Positions 42,021 through 50,270 of a DNA stretch of 64,000 nt are shown one piece after another; the stretch's first letter is position 1; every line of letters starts with the position of its first letter. The notes beneath the pieces are model-generated. The model did no database searches, was not told the DNA's origin, and saw only the letters and a list, made by a program, of their open reading frames with translations. Source of the stretch: Paenibacillus sp. EZ-K15 (lineage in GTDB: Bacteria; Bacillota; Bacilli; Paenibacillales; Paenibacillaceae); assembly GCF_002573715.1 (NCBI RefSeq), contig NZ_PDHM01000017.1, positions 669,499-733,498 on the forward strand, written 5' to 3'. Position numbers and translations under genes: made by a program.

Positions 42021-42929
42021 TTAGTTTTTCGTTTTCGGATCAAGGGCATCATTCAGTCCGTCACCGATCAGATTGAATGCAAGCACGGTCAAGAATATCA
42101 GGAGTCCCGGGTAGTACACGATATGCGGCGCAATACTTAGGTAATCGCGCCCCATACTGAGCATGGCGCCCCAGTCCGGTTCCGTCGGCTTGGCACCAAG
42201 TCCGAGGAAGCTTAAAGAAGAAGCAGCCAGAATGGCGCCGCCGATTCTCATCGATACGTTGACAATGATGCTGGGAACCGTCTCAGGAAAAATATGCTTC
42301 CATATAATCCGGTTATGCTTGGCGCCCATGGATCTTGCCGCCTCTACATATAAAGACTCCTTGGAGGAGAGTGTTACGCTTCGGATGATTCTGGCAAACG
42401 ACGGGGTTCCGAAGACAGCCACCGCGATCACCACATTCGATAAGCCCGGTCCCAGAATCGCTACGATTCCGATTGCAAGCAGCAGGTCAGGAAAGGAGAA
42501 CATAACGTCACTTCCCCGCATGATAAGACGGTCGATCCAGCCACCATAGTAGCCGCTGATCAGGCCGAGAATCGTACCGAGAACTGCGGATATAAATACC
42601 GCGCTTAAGCTGACCGCCATAGTCAACCGGGTACCGTCAATCAAGCGGCTTAGGATATCGCGGCCGTACTCATCCGTACCCGCCCAGTGGGCTGCCGACG
42701 GGCCTTGCATCATCGCATCATAGTTGGGCTCATTCGGAGGATACGGAACGATTTGCGGACCGATCACCGCCAGCACTAACAATAACAAGATAAATCCGCT
42801 CGATATAACGGCAAGCTTTTGCTTCATAAATTTGGACATGAACGCTCTGAATTTGCCAGTTGCCTGACTCTTCGCAAGCGTATCCTCCGGTACGGAGGAA
42901 TTGACCGTCACTGTTGAATTGTCGCTCAT
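42021..42929 (-). CDS. Oligopeptide ABC transporter permease (OppC/DppC)
   Basis: 302 residues with the typical N-terminal cytoplasmic tail, first helix, large extracytoplasmic loop containing GTDEYGRDILSRLIDG, and a five-helix core with EAARSMGAKHNRIIWKHIFP. 12 bp after oppB. Confidence 0.92.
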   Translation of the reverse strand: MSDNSTVTVNSSVPEDTLAKSQATGKFRAFMSKFMKQKLAVISSGFILLLLVLAVIGPQIVPYPPNEPNYDAMMQGPSAAHWAGTDEYGRDILSRLIDGTRLTMAVSLSAVFISAVLGTILGLISGYYGGWIDRLIMRGSDVMFSFPDLLLAIGIVAILGPGLSNVVIAVAVFGTPSFARIIRSVTLSSKESLYVEAARSMGAKHNRIIWKHIFPETVPSIIVNVSMRIGGAILAASSLSFLGLGAKPTEPDWGAMLSMGRDYLSIAPHIVYYPGLLIFLTVLAFNLIGDGLNDALDPKTKN

Positions 42930-42941
42930 GGGTTCCCCCTC

Positions 42942-43868
42942 CTATTTCGATGCATACCGGATTTTTGGATTCAGTACACCGTACAATAAATCGACAATCA
43001 GGTTAATCAGAATAAATTCGGCTGCAAACAGCAGTAATAGCGCTTGAATGACGGTATAATCCCGGAATGCAATCGAGTCTACCAAGAGACGCCCCATGCC
43101 GGGAATACTGAATACCGTCTCAACCATAACCGAGCCGCCCAGCAAAAATCCGAACTGCAGCCCCGCAACGGTTACGACCTGAATCAGGGAGTTGCGCAGT
43201 GCATGTCTTCCGACAACGACGAATTCCCGCAGACCCTTCGCGCGTCCCGTCCGGACATAATCCTCACGCATCGTCTCGAGCATCGAAGTACGGGAGTATC
43301 TTGCCAGCATGGACATAATCCCGGCCCCCAGCGTAAAGGAAGGCAGAATGTAGGACTGCCAGCTGTCGACACCGCCTGTCGGGAACCAGCCCAGCTCGAC
43401 GGAGAAAATTTGAATAAGTACAAGACCAAGCCAGAAGCCTGGCAGGGAAATACCGGATATCGCAGTCAACATCCCGATATAGTCCGGCCATTTTCCGCGA
43501 TTGACGGCAGATACGATACCAATGATCAGACCAATGACCAGTGCCCAGCCAAGGCTCGTAAAGGTCAGGACAATCGTCGGGAAAAAGCGGCTTTCCAACA
43601 TGTCCGTCACCGGCAAACCGGAAGTAACGGATACACCCAAATCACCCTTCAACAGATCACCCATGTAGTTCACATACTGCTGCCATAGCGGCAAGTTTAA
43701 GCCTAGCTGCTCTCGAATCCCGTTGATCTCCTCAAGGGTGGCATCCTTACCTGCAACAAGTCGTGCCGGATCTCCAGGAATAAGGTGAATGAACATAAAT
43801 ACAAGTATGGATACAACGAACAATAGCGGGATAACACCCAGCAGCCTCTGAATTGCATATCTTCCCAA
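42942..43868 (-). CDS. Oligopeptide ABC transporter permease (OppB/DppB)
   Basis: 308 residues: first helix RLLGVIPLLFVVSILVFMFI, motif HLIPGDPARLVAGKDA, and the permease EAA loop YVRTGRAKGLREFVVVGRHALRN (cited by its ends YVRTGRAKGL and VVGRHALRN), typical of dipeptide/oligopeptide permeases. Confidence 0.92.
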   Translation of the reverse strand: MGRYAIQRLLGVIPLLFVVSILVFMFIHLIPGDPARLVAGKDATLEEINGIREQLGLNLPLWQQYVNYMGDLLKGDLGVSVTSGLPVTDMLESRFFPTIVLTFTSLGWALVIGLIIGIVSAVNRGKWPDYIGMLTAISGISLPGFWLGLVLIQIFSVELGWFPTGGVDSWQSYILPSFTLGAGIMSMLARYSRTSMLETMREDYVRTGRAKGLREFVVVGRHALRNSLIQVVTVAGLQFGFLLGGSVMVETVFSIPGMGRLLVDSIAFRDYTVIQALLLLFAAEFILINLIVDLLYGVLNPKIRYASK

Positions 43869-43909
43869 AGGATGTGCCTCCTTTCAACATGCCAGCTTTT
43901 AAAATACGA

Positions 43910-43944
43910 TGGGCCGCTTCCTTATTGATTCAAGAGGCGGCCCA
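43910..43944 (-). terminator. Intercistronic hairpin after the peptide-binding protein gene
   Basis: GGGCCGC/GCGGCCC stem in the 114-bp gap between oppA and oppB. Such hairpins usually reduce read-through so that the binding protein is made in excess over the membrane subunits. Confidence 0.6.
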
Positions 43945-43982
43945 CCACAAGGTATACGTTTAGCAAGCTCTTCGCTGCCTGA

Positions 43983-45572
43983 TTATTTGACTTCTGCGTT
44001 GATCACACTGATCGATCCGTCCGGAAGGGCTTTAACGCCTTCAAGATAAGTTCTCTTGCCCGTGATGACCTGATCGACCCCGAGGAATGCCCAAGGAGCG
44101 TCTTCCCAGATTTGTTTTTGGATGTTCGCATAGATTTCTTTTGCATCTTCAGCTTTTACGGATGCGTTAGCATCTTTGATCCATTGGTCTACATTGTCAT
44201 TCTTGTAGTAGGCCGTATTGGAACCAGCCGGCGGGAAGAACTCGCTGCTGAACAGACCTTTTGTTGCGCCGTCAGCATCACCTGACGAAGGTGACCAGCT
44301 TACATACCACATTTGAATTTTTGCGTTTTCTGGTGCAGCCGAGTTAATCTGATCGGACAGGGTAGCACCCTCCATCGGTTTCGGATCCACTTTGATTCCG
44401 ACCAGAGCCAGCTGCTGCTGAATGAACTGCATGCCTTTTACCGTTTCGGAATCGTTCTCTCCCCAAATCTCAGCTTCGAATCCGTCCGGATATCCTGCTT
44501 CCGCCAAGAGAGCTTTAGCTTTCTCCGGATCATACTCATAACCGGATTGCTCGGAGTAGTGCTGTGTCATAGAGGACATGGAAGACTTCAGCTTCGAACC
44601 CAGTCCGGATTTAACTACTTTAATGTAAGCATCTTTATCAATAGCATAGTTGATAGCTTGACGAACCTTCAGATCGTCATAAGGCTTCTTCATGGTGTTC
44701 AGCGTAATATAACGAACGATGGTGGAATCGATCTTATCAATGACAATATTGGAATCGCCTTCTACTTCAGAGACTTGTTCGGTTGGCATTGGATAGATGA
44801 AATCCGCTTCGCCCGTCTTCAGCATCGCGATCCGGGAACCGTTCTCCGGTACCGGTTTGAACGTAATGCTGTCTACCTTCGGAAGACCTTCTTGCCAGTA
44901 ATCTTCATTCTTTACAACGACAAGGCGGTCGCCTTGAATCCATTCTTTGAACTTGTATGACGCTGTACCTACAGGGTTCTTCGTGATGTCGGCACTTTCT
45001 TTGAGCGCTTTCGGGCTGATCATCAGCGCCATCGCGGTCTTGTTCAAGAAAGCGTTGTACGGTTGGCTAAGGGTGATGACAACCGTGTGGTCATCCGGAG
45101 TTTGAACATCGGCGACGGTAGAGAAGCTTTTGCGCATTCTAAGGTTGTTCTTTTCATCCATGATGCGATCCAGGTTGACTTTTACAGCTTCTGCGTTGAA
45201 ATCTGTTCCATCATGGAACTTCACGTTCTGGCGCAGATTGAATGTGTAGGTCAGACCGTCTTCGCTGATCTTGTAGTCTTCAGCCAGCACAGGAACAAGT
45301 TCCATTTTCTCGTTGAAGCCCATCAAACCTTCGTACATCGTGCGTGCACCGGAAATGGAGTGCGTGTCTCCGGCATTGTGAGGGTCAAGCGTAATGAAGT
45401 TGGCGTTAATCGCAATGACAACATCTTTGTTCTCTTTTGTCACCGGCTTACTCTCGCCGCCGCCTTCACTTGCCCCTTTGCCGCTTCCGCTGTTTCCGCC
45501 GCAGCCTGCCGCAACAATCGTAAATGCGAGCAGCAGCATGAGCAGTGACCATGTTCTACCTTTGAATCTCAT
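43983..45572 (-). CDS. Peptide-binding lipoprotein (OppA/DppA, SBP_bac_5)
   Basis: 529 residues. A signal peptide with lipobox (FTIVAAGCGG), a Gly/Ser linker and the solute-binding family 5 fold: VLAEDYKISEDGLTYTFNLR, GVKFHDGTDF-like QNVKFHDGTDFNAEAV and VRQAINYAIDKDAYI. Captures peptides for the OppBCDF-like transporter encoded after it. It is 94 bp after the asparaginase gene. Confidence 0.92.
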   Translation of the reverse strand: MRFKGRTWSLLMLLLAFTIVAAGCGGNSGSGKGASEGGGESKPVTKENKDVVIAINANFITLDPHNAGDTHSISGARTMYEGLMGFNEKMELVPVLAEDYKISEDGLTYTFNLRQNVKFHDGTDFNAEAVKVNLDRIMDEKNNLRMRKSFSTVADVQTPDDHTVVITLSQPYNAFLNKTAMALMISPKALKESADITKNPVGTASYKFKEWIQGDRLVVVKNEDYWQEGLPKVDSITFKPVPENGSRIAMLKTGEADFIYPMPTEQVSEVEGDSNIVIDKIDSTIVRYITLNTMKKPYDDLKVRQAINYAIDKDAYIKVVKSGLGSKLKSSMSSMTQHYSEQSGYEYDPEKAKALLAEAGYPDGFEAEIWGENDSETVKGMQFIQQQLALVGIKVDPKPMEGATLSDQINSAAPENAKIQMWYVSWSPSSGDADGATKGLFSSEFFPPAGSNTAYYKNDNVDQWIKDANASVKAEDAKEIYANIQKQIWEDAPWAFLGVDQVITGKRTYLEGVKALPDGSISVINAEVK

Positions 45573-45666
45573 TGTTTTACTCCCCCTTTGATGTAGTGAA
45601 TATCTATAGATTCACTCGCCGCGTCAGCATGTAACATCCTGCCGATCACCTTGAGTTCCTCACAGC

Positions 45667-46671
45667 TTAAACATTCCATTCATACACCGCGCGTCGCTTC
45701 CCAACCAGCGTACCGCCATCATTGAAAATCTCATTCGGAACAAGCGCATACAAGCGGTCGATCGTAGCTTGATCGCTGTAACCGAGGCGCTCCAGAATGG
45801 AAGCGATAATGCATGGCCATACTTGCTCGGAGCCATCGGATACTTTAAGCGAGATCGCCAAGCGTTCTTTCCGAAGTCCGATGCCATACACACCCTTGGC
45901 GCCGCCCTTGGCTGCCAGATTGTGGTCCCGGAGCAAGGCGGAGCACACAAACTTCGTGTCTGCAATGATATCCGGATACTCATTCATCAGCTTTGCCATT
46001 CTGGCAGCTGCATCCGCCGTCTCTGCGTCCTTGATCAAATCCGGGCAGGCCAGCTTAAGGAAAGCGTATCCGATACGGTCCAGCGGAAGCGCGAAAATGG
46101 GAAGCCCACAGCCATCAATGCCTTGCGGAATCGAGGAAACCGGAACTTCGGCAAAATAAGCCAGCGTCTCGATGATTTCTTGCTGAACCGGATGCTCCGG
46201 CTTGTAATACGTGCTCTCGTCCCAGCCCATATGCTTACACAAAGCAATCAAGCCGCTGTGCTTGCCTGAGCAGTTATGGAAGATCCGCCGCTTGTCCTCA
46301 TGATCGCGATGACGCTGCGCCTTGGCATCCTCGTTCAATGGATAAGTTGCGCAGCAGTGAAGCGTTTCTTCCTGAATCCCGGTTTTCTTCAGAATCGATT
46401 CTAATGCATCAATGTGGAAGCGTTCGCCCCGGTGGGAAGCGGCAAACAATGCTGTTTCCTCCCCCGTAAGTCCGTACACTTCGTCAATCCGGCGTTTCAT
46501 CACAGGTATTGCTTGGAACGGCTTAGCCGCTGATCTCAGAAAGGTCATATGATGCGGATCACCCGCTGCATAGACCACCTTTCCGCTCTCGTCTACAACA
46601 CTGATCGCTCCGTAGTGGATGTTCTCCAGTACGTTTCCGCGATATTCCTCTACCAATGGCACAAATCCCAT
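45667..46671 (-). CDS. L-asparaginase (thermolabile/AnsII family, PF06089-like)
   Basis: 334 residues (MGFVPLVEEYRGNVLENIHY). Family stretches FLRSAAKPFQAIPV, SHRGERFHIDALES, FHNCSGKHSGLIALC and GIDGCGLPIFALPLDRI. Hydrolyses asparagine, or possibly an asparagine derivative, in the cytosol. The start was set at 46671 by the GGGGGAG site; an upstream extension of 53 codons overlaps the ROK regulator gene and is not convincing. Position between a ROK regulator and a peptide transporter suggests use of imported Asn-containing compounds. Confidence 0.87.
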   Translation of the reverse strand: MGFVPLVEEYRGNVLENIHYGAISVVDESGKVVYAAGDPHHMTFLRSAAKPFQAIPVMKRRIDEVYGLTGEETALFAASHRGERFHIDALESILKKTGIQEETLHCCATYPLNEDAKAQRHRDHEDKRRIFHNCSGKHSGLIALCKHMGWDESTYYKPEHPVQQEIIETLAYFAEVPVSSIPQGIDGCGLPIFALPLDRIGYAFLKLACPDLIKDAETADAAARMAKLMNEYPDIIADTKFVCSALLRDHNLAAKGGAKGVYGIGLRKERLAISLKVSDGSEQVWPCIIASILERLGYSDQATIDRLYALVPNEIFNDGGTLVGKRRAVYEWNV

Positions 46672-46700
46672 GATTTTGCTCCCCCGATCTTCAGATGTAT

Positions 46701-47861
46701 TTAATTCAATTGAAAATAACGATCCTGTGCGACAATTCCCGATCCGATGATGACCCCATGCTCGTGAAGCTCGGAGCGGACAATCGTGAAGGAATCCTGA
46801 AGCGGTTCCCAGATATACTGTGAGTAGCACAGTTCGGTGATCTCTTCATATACTTCAGGGAACTTGTCCAGAATCTCACCGCTCAATATGACGCTGTCTG
46901 GATTGTACATGCTGACGACGTTATTAATCGTAATCGCCATATACGCGAGTGCCCTATCGATTAAATAGGTCGCCCATCGTGTTCCAGCCCGTCTTTCCGC
47001 AAACAGTTCCTCAATCGTACGAACAGGCTTAATCTTGCTGGCTTCCGACAACAAGGACGGTATATTGATATAAGTTTGGAGGCAACCGGCTTTTCCGCAG
47101 TCACACATCATGCCTTCAGGATCAACGGTCGTGTGTCCGATTTCCCCCGCGCTATTGGTCACCCCGCGGTAAATCTCCCCTTCCAGGATCAGCGCTGAGC
47201 CTACGCCATTACCGAACCCAAGGAGAACCGTCCGGTTGGAGCCGTATGCCGAGCCTTTAAGCTGCTCTGCCAATGCCTTTACCTTAAGCTCATTGTCTAC
47301 CACCGCTTGAAGCCCGGTTAATTCCTTGAGTCTCTCGGCAAGCCTCACATTCTTCCAACCAAGCTGTACCGAGAAATTAACCACTCCGGCATCAACATCG
47401 ATGATGCCCGGCAGTCCCACGCCAATGCCCACCACCCGCCTGCGATCGATATCGCATTCCGCGATGAGTTCCTCAATGGTGTTTGCAATTTGGGCCACCG
47501 TGGCTTCGGCTGTATCCTCCGCTGCTCTCGGAAAACTTCCGCTGCACAATACATTCCCCTGAACATCGATGAAGCCAATATTGGCTTGATGGCGATCGAG
47601 CTCAACGCCAATCGAGATGACCGCCGTATCCAGCAGTCTTATTAAGGAAGACTTTCTTCCGCGTCCGGCTGAGGCTTGTTCTTCCGTTTCGTGAACGTAC
47701 CCTTCTTCCGTCAGCTCCGATACGATCCGGCTGACCGTTGTCGGACTCATTCCCGTCTGTTTGGCAATAGCTGCTCTTGAAATCGGCTGTTCGTTCTTGA
47801 TGATTTGGAATACTGTGAGTCTGTTCTGCCGCTTCATAAAGTCTTGATCATGCTTTTTCAT
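46701..47861 (-). CDS. ROK-family transcriptional repressor (NagC/XylR type)
   Basis: 386 residues: an N-terminal winged helix (ISRAAIAKQTGMSPTTVSRI) followed by a ROK sugar-binding domain (GIGVGLPGIIDVDAGVV, LLGFGNGVGSALILEG, GEIGHTTVDPEGMMCDCGKA with Cys ligands). It opens the ten-gene peptide/aminopeptidase/ROK kinase unit and presumably represses it in the absence of an amino sugar or sugar ligand. An inverted repeat 145 bp upstream is a candidate operator. Confidence 0.88.
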   Translation of the reverse strand: MKKHDQDFMKRQNRLTVFQIIKNEQPISRAAIAKQTGMSPTTVSRIVSELTEEGYVHETEEQASAGRGRKSSLIRLLDTAVISIGVELDRHQANIGFIDVQGNVLCSGSFPRAAEDTAEATVAQIANTIEELIAECDIDRRRVVGIGVGLPGIIDVDAGVVNFSVQLGWKNVRLAERLKELTGLQAVVDNELKVKALAEQLKGSAYGSNRTVLLGFGNGVGSALILEGEIYRGVTNSAGEIGHTTVDPEGMMCDCGKAGCLQTYINIPSLLSEASKIKPVRTIEELFAERRAGTRWATYLIDRALAYMAITINNVVSMYNPDSVILSGEILDKFPEVYEEITELCYSQYIWEPLQDSFTIVRSELHEHGVIIGSGIVAQDRYFQLN

Positions 47862-48005
47862 GAAGACATCCCCTATTTAATTTCACCAGTAGATTAATTA
47901 GATCATTTTTCCAAATAAAACGATCCGAAATCATCAAAAAACCGTGATTATTATCAAATTTTGTTTTTTTATTCTCCAGTGATATTAATAATAAAACGTG
48001 TTTTG

Positions 48006-48034
48006 TAAATGTGTCAATATATATGACACATTTA
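48006..48034. promoter_or_regulatory. Inverted repeat upstream of the ROK regulator, probable operator
   Basis: TAAATGTGTCA and TGACACATTTA, perfect 11-bp arms with a 7-bp AT spacer. Located about 145 bp upstream of the ROK start in an AT-rich control region; a natural site for ROK autoregulation. Confidence 0.5.
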
Positions 48035-48146
48035 AATTAATATTTTTTTGTTTCTGGAAATGTAAGTGTTTCAATATTTTGCGAAAGAAATTCAATCTCG
48101 TGCATACATACAGATGACCGCGCTTCGCGCACAACATGACATCAAC

Positions 48147-48175
48147 TTAACACAAAATCTCCTAAAATGTAGATA
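48147..48175 (+). promoter_or_regulatory. Candidate SigA promoter of the 48.2-kb RNA
   Basis: TTAACA, 17-bp spacer, TAGATA, followed about 25 bases later by the hairpin at 48202. Confidence 0.5.
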
Positions 48176-48181
48176 ACAACG

Positions 48182-48383
48182 TCGTTCCACCTCATAAATA
48201 AAGCCATCTGAGGAAAGAATGCTGGGTACATTCTTCATCTCGGATGGCTTCAAAAGGAGGGAATCTATGATTATTTCGGTATTATCCCAAGTCTTTAGTT
48301 GCTTCCCTGCTACCCGCCTAAAACGAATTAAACCACCCGAGAAATAAATTCGAGGTGACCCTCAAATGATCTCGGATGGCTTA
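48182..48383 (+). ncRNA. Candidate structured RNA with alternative pairings around a 26-codon ORF
   Basis: AAGCCATCTGAG (48202-48213) can pair with CTCGGATGGCTT at 48240-48251, closing a hairpin with inner stem GAATG/CATTC, or with a second copy of ATCTCGGATGGCTT at 48370-48383. The first pairing ends just before the ribosome site AAAAGGAGG of the 26-codon ORF; the second would enclose the whole ORF. No plus-strand gene follows until 49401. The stretch 48384-48660 is A+T-rich with no gene seen. Confidence 0.45.
48267..48347 (+). CDS. 26-codon ORF inside the candidate RNA
   Basis: Starts MIISVLSQVFSC and ends RIKPPEK, 6 nt after AAAAGGAGGG. The N-terminal half is hydrophobic and the C-terminal half basic, as in small membrane-active peptides. 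Could be a leader peptide or a small protein; no family recognised. Confidence 0.4.
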   Translation: MIISVLSQVFSCFPATRLKRIKPPEK

Positions 48384-48674
48384 TGTATATAGAAACTTTA
48401 TATTCATATTGTTCTGATTCTTGATAGAATGCGCTGAATCTACATGATAGTAAATGTTTGATCCTGAATTTTTGAGTGCTCTGGCTTTCATGTTTATTGA
48501 ATCCCATTTATTATAGCTGACTCTCTATTTGATCTCTTAACACATGATTATTTCTTATAGTTCGTAGTCTTTTATAATTCTTTTATCATTACTTAATCTC
48601 TAATGTTACTCTCTTAATCTGTTAATCTTTTATCTTTTGAACTTGGGGTTTTCCCCCACCAGCGGAGGTTTGAG

Positions 48675-48862
48675 GATAGCCGATCCTTTGGGAGTCCGTT
48701 TCTACCTTACCTTTTCCAATCTGGAAACGGATGGACAACAGAGCGGATAGTCTCAAACCGGAGCGCCCGATAGCCGATCCTTTGGGAGTCAGTTTCTACC
48801 TTACCTATTCCAATCCGGAAACGGACGGACAACAGAGCGGATAGCCTCAAACCGGAGCGAAC
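48675..48862. repeat. 94-bp tandem repeat, two copies
   Basis: Both units start GATAGCCGATCCTTTGGGAG (48675 and 48769). Each contains an inner inverted repeat CCGTTTC/GAAACGG (the second copy has CAGTTTC/GAAACGG) and ends CTCAAACCGGAGCG. The block is flanked on the left by CGGAGGTTTGAGG, the inverted complement of the unit end, so the whole array can fold. It lies directly after the 4Fe-4S ferredoxin gene. Confidence 0.75.
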
Positions 48863-48876
48863 CAAACCGGAGCGCC

Positions 48877-49113
48877 CTACTTATTTTTGTAATATTCAAC
48901 CGCTTTATCGAAATAATGCTTCTGGTCTTCCGGCAGATCCTCAAAATAGAAAATGGCCGCAACCGGACAAGCCGCTTCGCAAGCTCCGCAGGAGATACAA
49001 ATATCGGTATCGATATAGAACTGGTCATCTCCTTCTTCTATGCAATCCACAGGGCAAACGTCAACGCATTCTCCCGCTTTCTCTTCAATACAAGCTGAGC
49101 CAATAACGTACAT
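48877..49113 (-). CDS. 4Fe-4S ferredoxin
   Basis: 78 residues with two cluster motifs: C-x7-C-x3-C in ACIEEKAGECVDVCPVDC (bacterial ferredoxin first site) and CISCGACEAACPVAA. A small cytosolic electron carrier of the seven-iron or two-4Fe type. The start at 49113 (MYVIGSACIEE) follows GGTGG. Divergent from a cysteine-rich regulator gene at 49401. Confidence 0.92.
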   Translation of the reverse strand: MYVIGSACIEEKAGECVDVCPVDCIEEGDDQFYIDTDICISCGACEAACPVAAIFYFEDLPEDQKHYFDKAVEYYKNK

Positions 49114-49300
49114 CCGTATTCCACCTTCCCGAGTGTAATAATCTTTCAAACATTCGACTGGCTATCATTGCAAAAAGCTCAAACTTCATCAATTCCTTAG
49201 TTTTCTATACTTTTTATACTAAAATATATCATAATTATGTGGTTAATCATGCCAATTGTCAATAAACCGCGTGATGATAGCCTCAAAACAGCCATTCCGG

Positions 49301-49329
49301 TTGACTTATAGAAAGTAAAGACATAAGAT
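49301..49329 (+). promoter_or_regulatory. SigA-type promoter of the cysteine-rich regulator gene
   Basis: TTGACT, 17-bp spacer, TAAGAT, about 70 bp upstream of the start at 49401. A hairpin CTTTTTAAC/GTTAAAAAAG lies in the leader (49341-49366). Confidence 0.6.
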
Positions 49330-49400
49330 GAGACATATTGCTTTTTAACCTTTTTTGTTAAAAAAGAAAGCATTCATCGAGAAACAAGGCGGTGATTATA

Positions 49401-50048
49401 GTGGATCAAGAAGTCGCATACAGTACTCGCGAGTATATCATGCAAATGTTAAAAATAAATGGTGAACTCAGCACAAAATCCATTACTGAGGCACTGGGCA
49501 TAACAGGCATGGCCGTTCGGCGCCATCTAGAAAGCTTGAAGAGCGAGGGTTACATCACCTATCGAACCGTGAAACAACCGATGGGAAGACCCGTCTCCTT
49601 ATACAGTCTTACGGAATCCGCCGAGGATTTTTTCCCTAAGAACTATCATGCGCTTGCACTCGATCTGCTGAACGAGCTGCAGGACGAGGCCGGTAATGAA
49701 ATGATTTCACGGCTGTTCAACAAGCGTAAGGATACATTGCTGAACAAGTACACGCCTACGGTGAAAGCCGATGCGCTCGAAGATCGAGTTGCAGCCCTGG
49801 CCCAGGTTCAGAATGACAATGGATATATGGTGGATTACAAAAAAGTCAACGAAGAAGAATATCTCCTCGAAGAACTGAACTGCCCCATATCCCAGGTAGC
49901 CAACCGGTACCAACACGCATGCCGTTGTGAGCTTGACCTGTTTCAATCCTTGCTGGAGGCAGATGTGGAACGTACCGAGTGCCTTGCCAAGGGCGACAAA
50001 AAATGCGTCTACCGTATTCGAAAACAAACCGAAGCCAAGCAAACATAA
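49401..50048 (+). CDS. Winged-helix regulator with C-terminal cysteine cluster (SufR-like)
   Basis: 215 residues. N-terminal winged helix (ELSTKSITEALGITGMAVRR, then YITYRTVKQPMGRP). The C-terminal part carries C-x12-C-x-C in NCPISQVANRYQHACRC and C-x7-C in ECLAKGDKKCVY, a layout like SufR-type Fe-S or metal-sensing regulators. The start is GTG at 49401 with GGCGGTGA upstream. It is divergent from a 4Fe-4S ferredoxin gene, which it may control. Confidence 0.78.
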   Translation: MDQEVAYSTREYIMQMLKINGELSTKSITEALGITGMAVRRHLESLKSEGYITYRTVKQPMGRPVSLYSLTESAEDFFPKNYHALALDLLNELQDEAGNEMISRLFNKRKDTLLNKYTPTVKADALEDRVAALAQVQNDNGYMVDYKKVNEEEYLLEELNCPISQVANRYQHACRCELDLFQSLLEADVERTECLAKGDKKCVYRIRKQTEAKQT

Positions 50049-50067
50049 TATCTGTTATTGCCACTTC

Positions 50068-50100
50068 AGGCTCCTTCCATACAGGAAGGGGCCTTTTTTT
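50068..50100 (+). terminator. Terminator after the SufR-like gene
   Basis: AGGCTCCTTCC/GGAAGGGGCCT stem followed by TTTTTTT. Confidence 0.85.
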
Positions 50101-50104
50101 GTTA

Positions 50105-50216
50105 AGAGATAAGAAAGTATAAACTTCAGAGGCTTACCCACCTTATCTCGCAAGAAAAACTTCCGCTATATGCGGTCTGTCTTCTGAGAAAGTACGTCGA
50201 TAGACGTTTTTCTTAT
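50105..50216 (-). repeat. Structured repeat element B, copy 2 (inverted)
   Basis: Read on the minus strand it has the same order as copy 1: AAGAAAAACGTCTATCGACG, GACAGACCGC, AAGTTTTTCTT, then GAGATAAG paired with CTTATCTC. In copy 1 the second stem is GATATCAG/CTGATATC, so both sides have changed together. It lies just after a strong terminator. Confidence 0.75.
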
Positions 50217-50270
50217 TGTACTTGTCCTATTCTATTCTCTTAAATTGCAAGACATGTACAATTCATTGAA

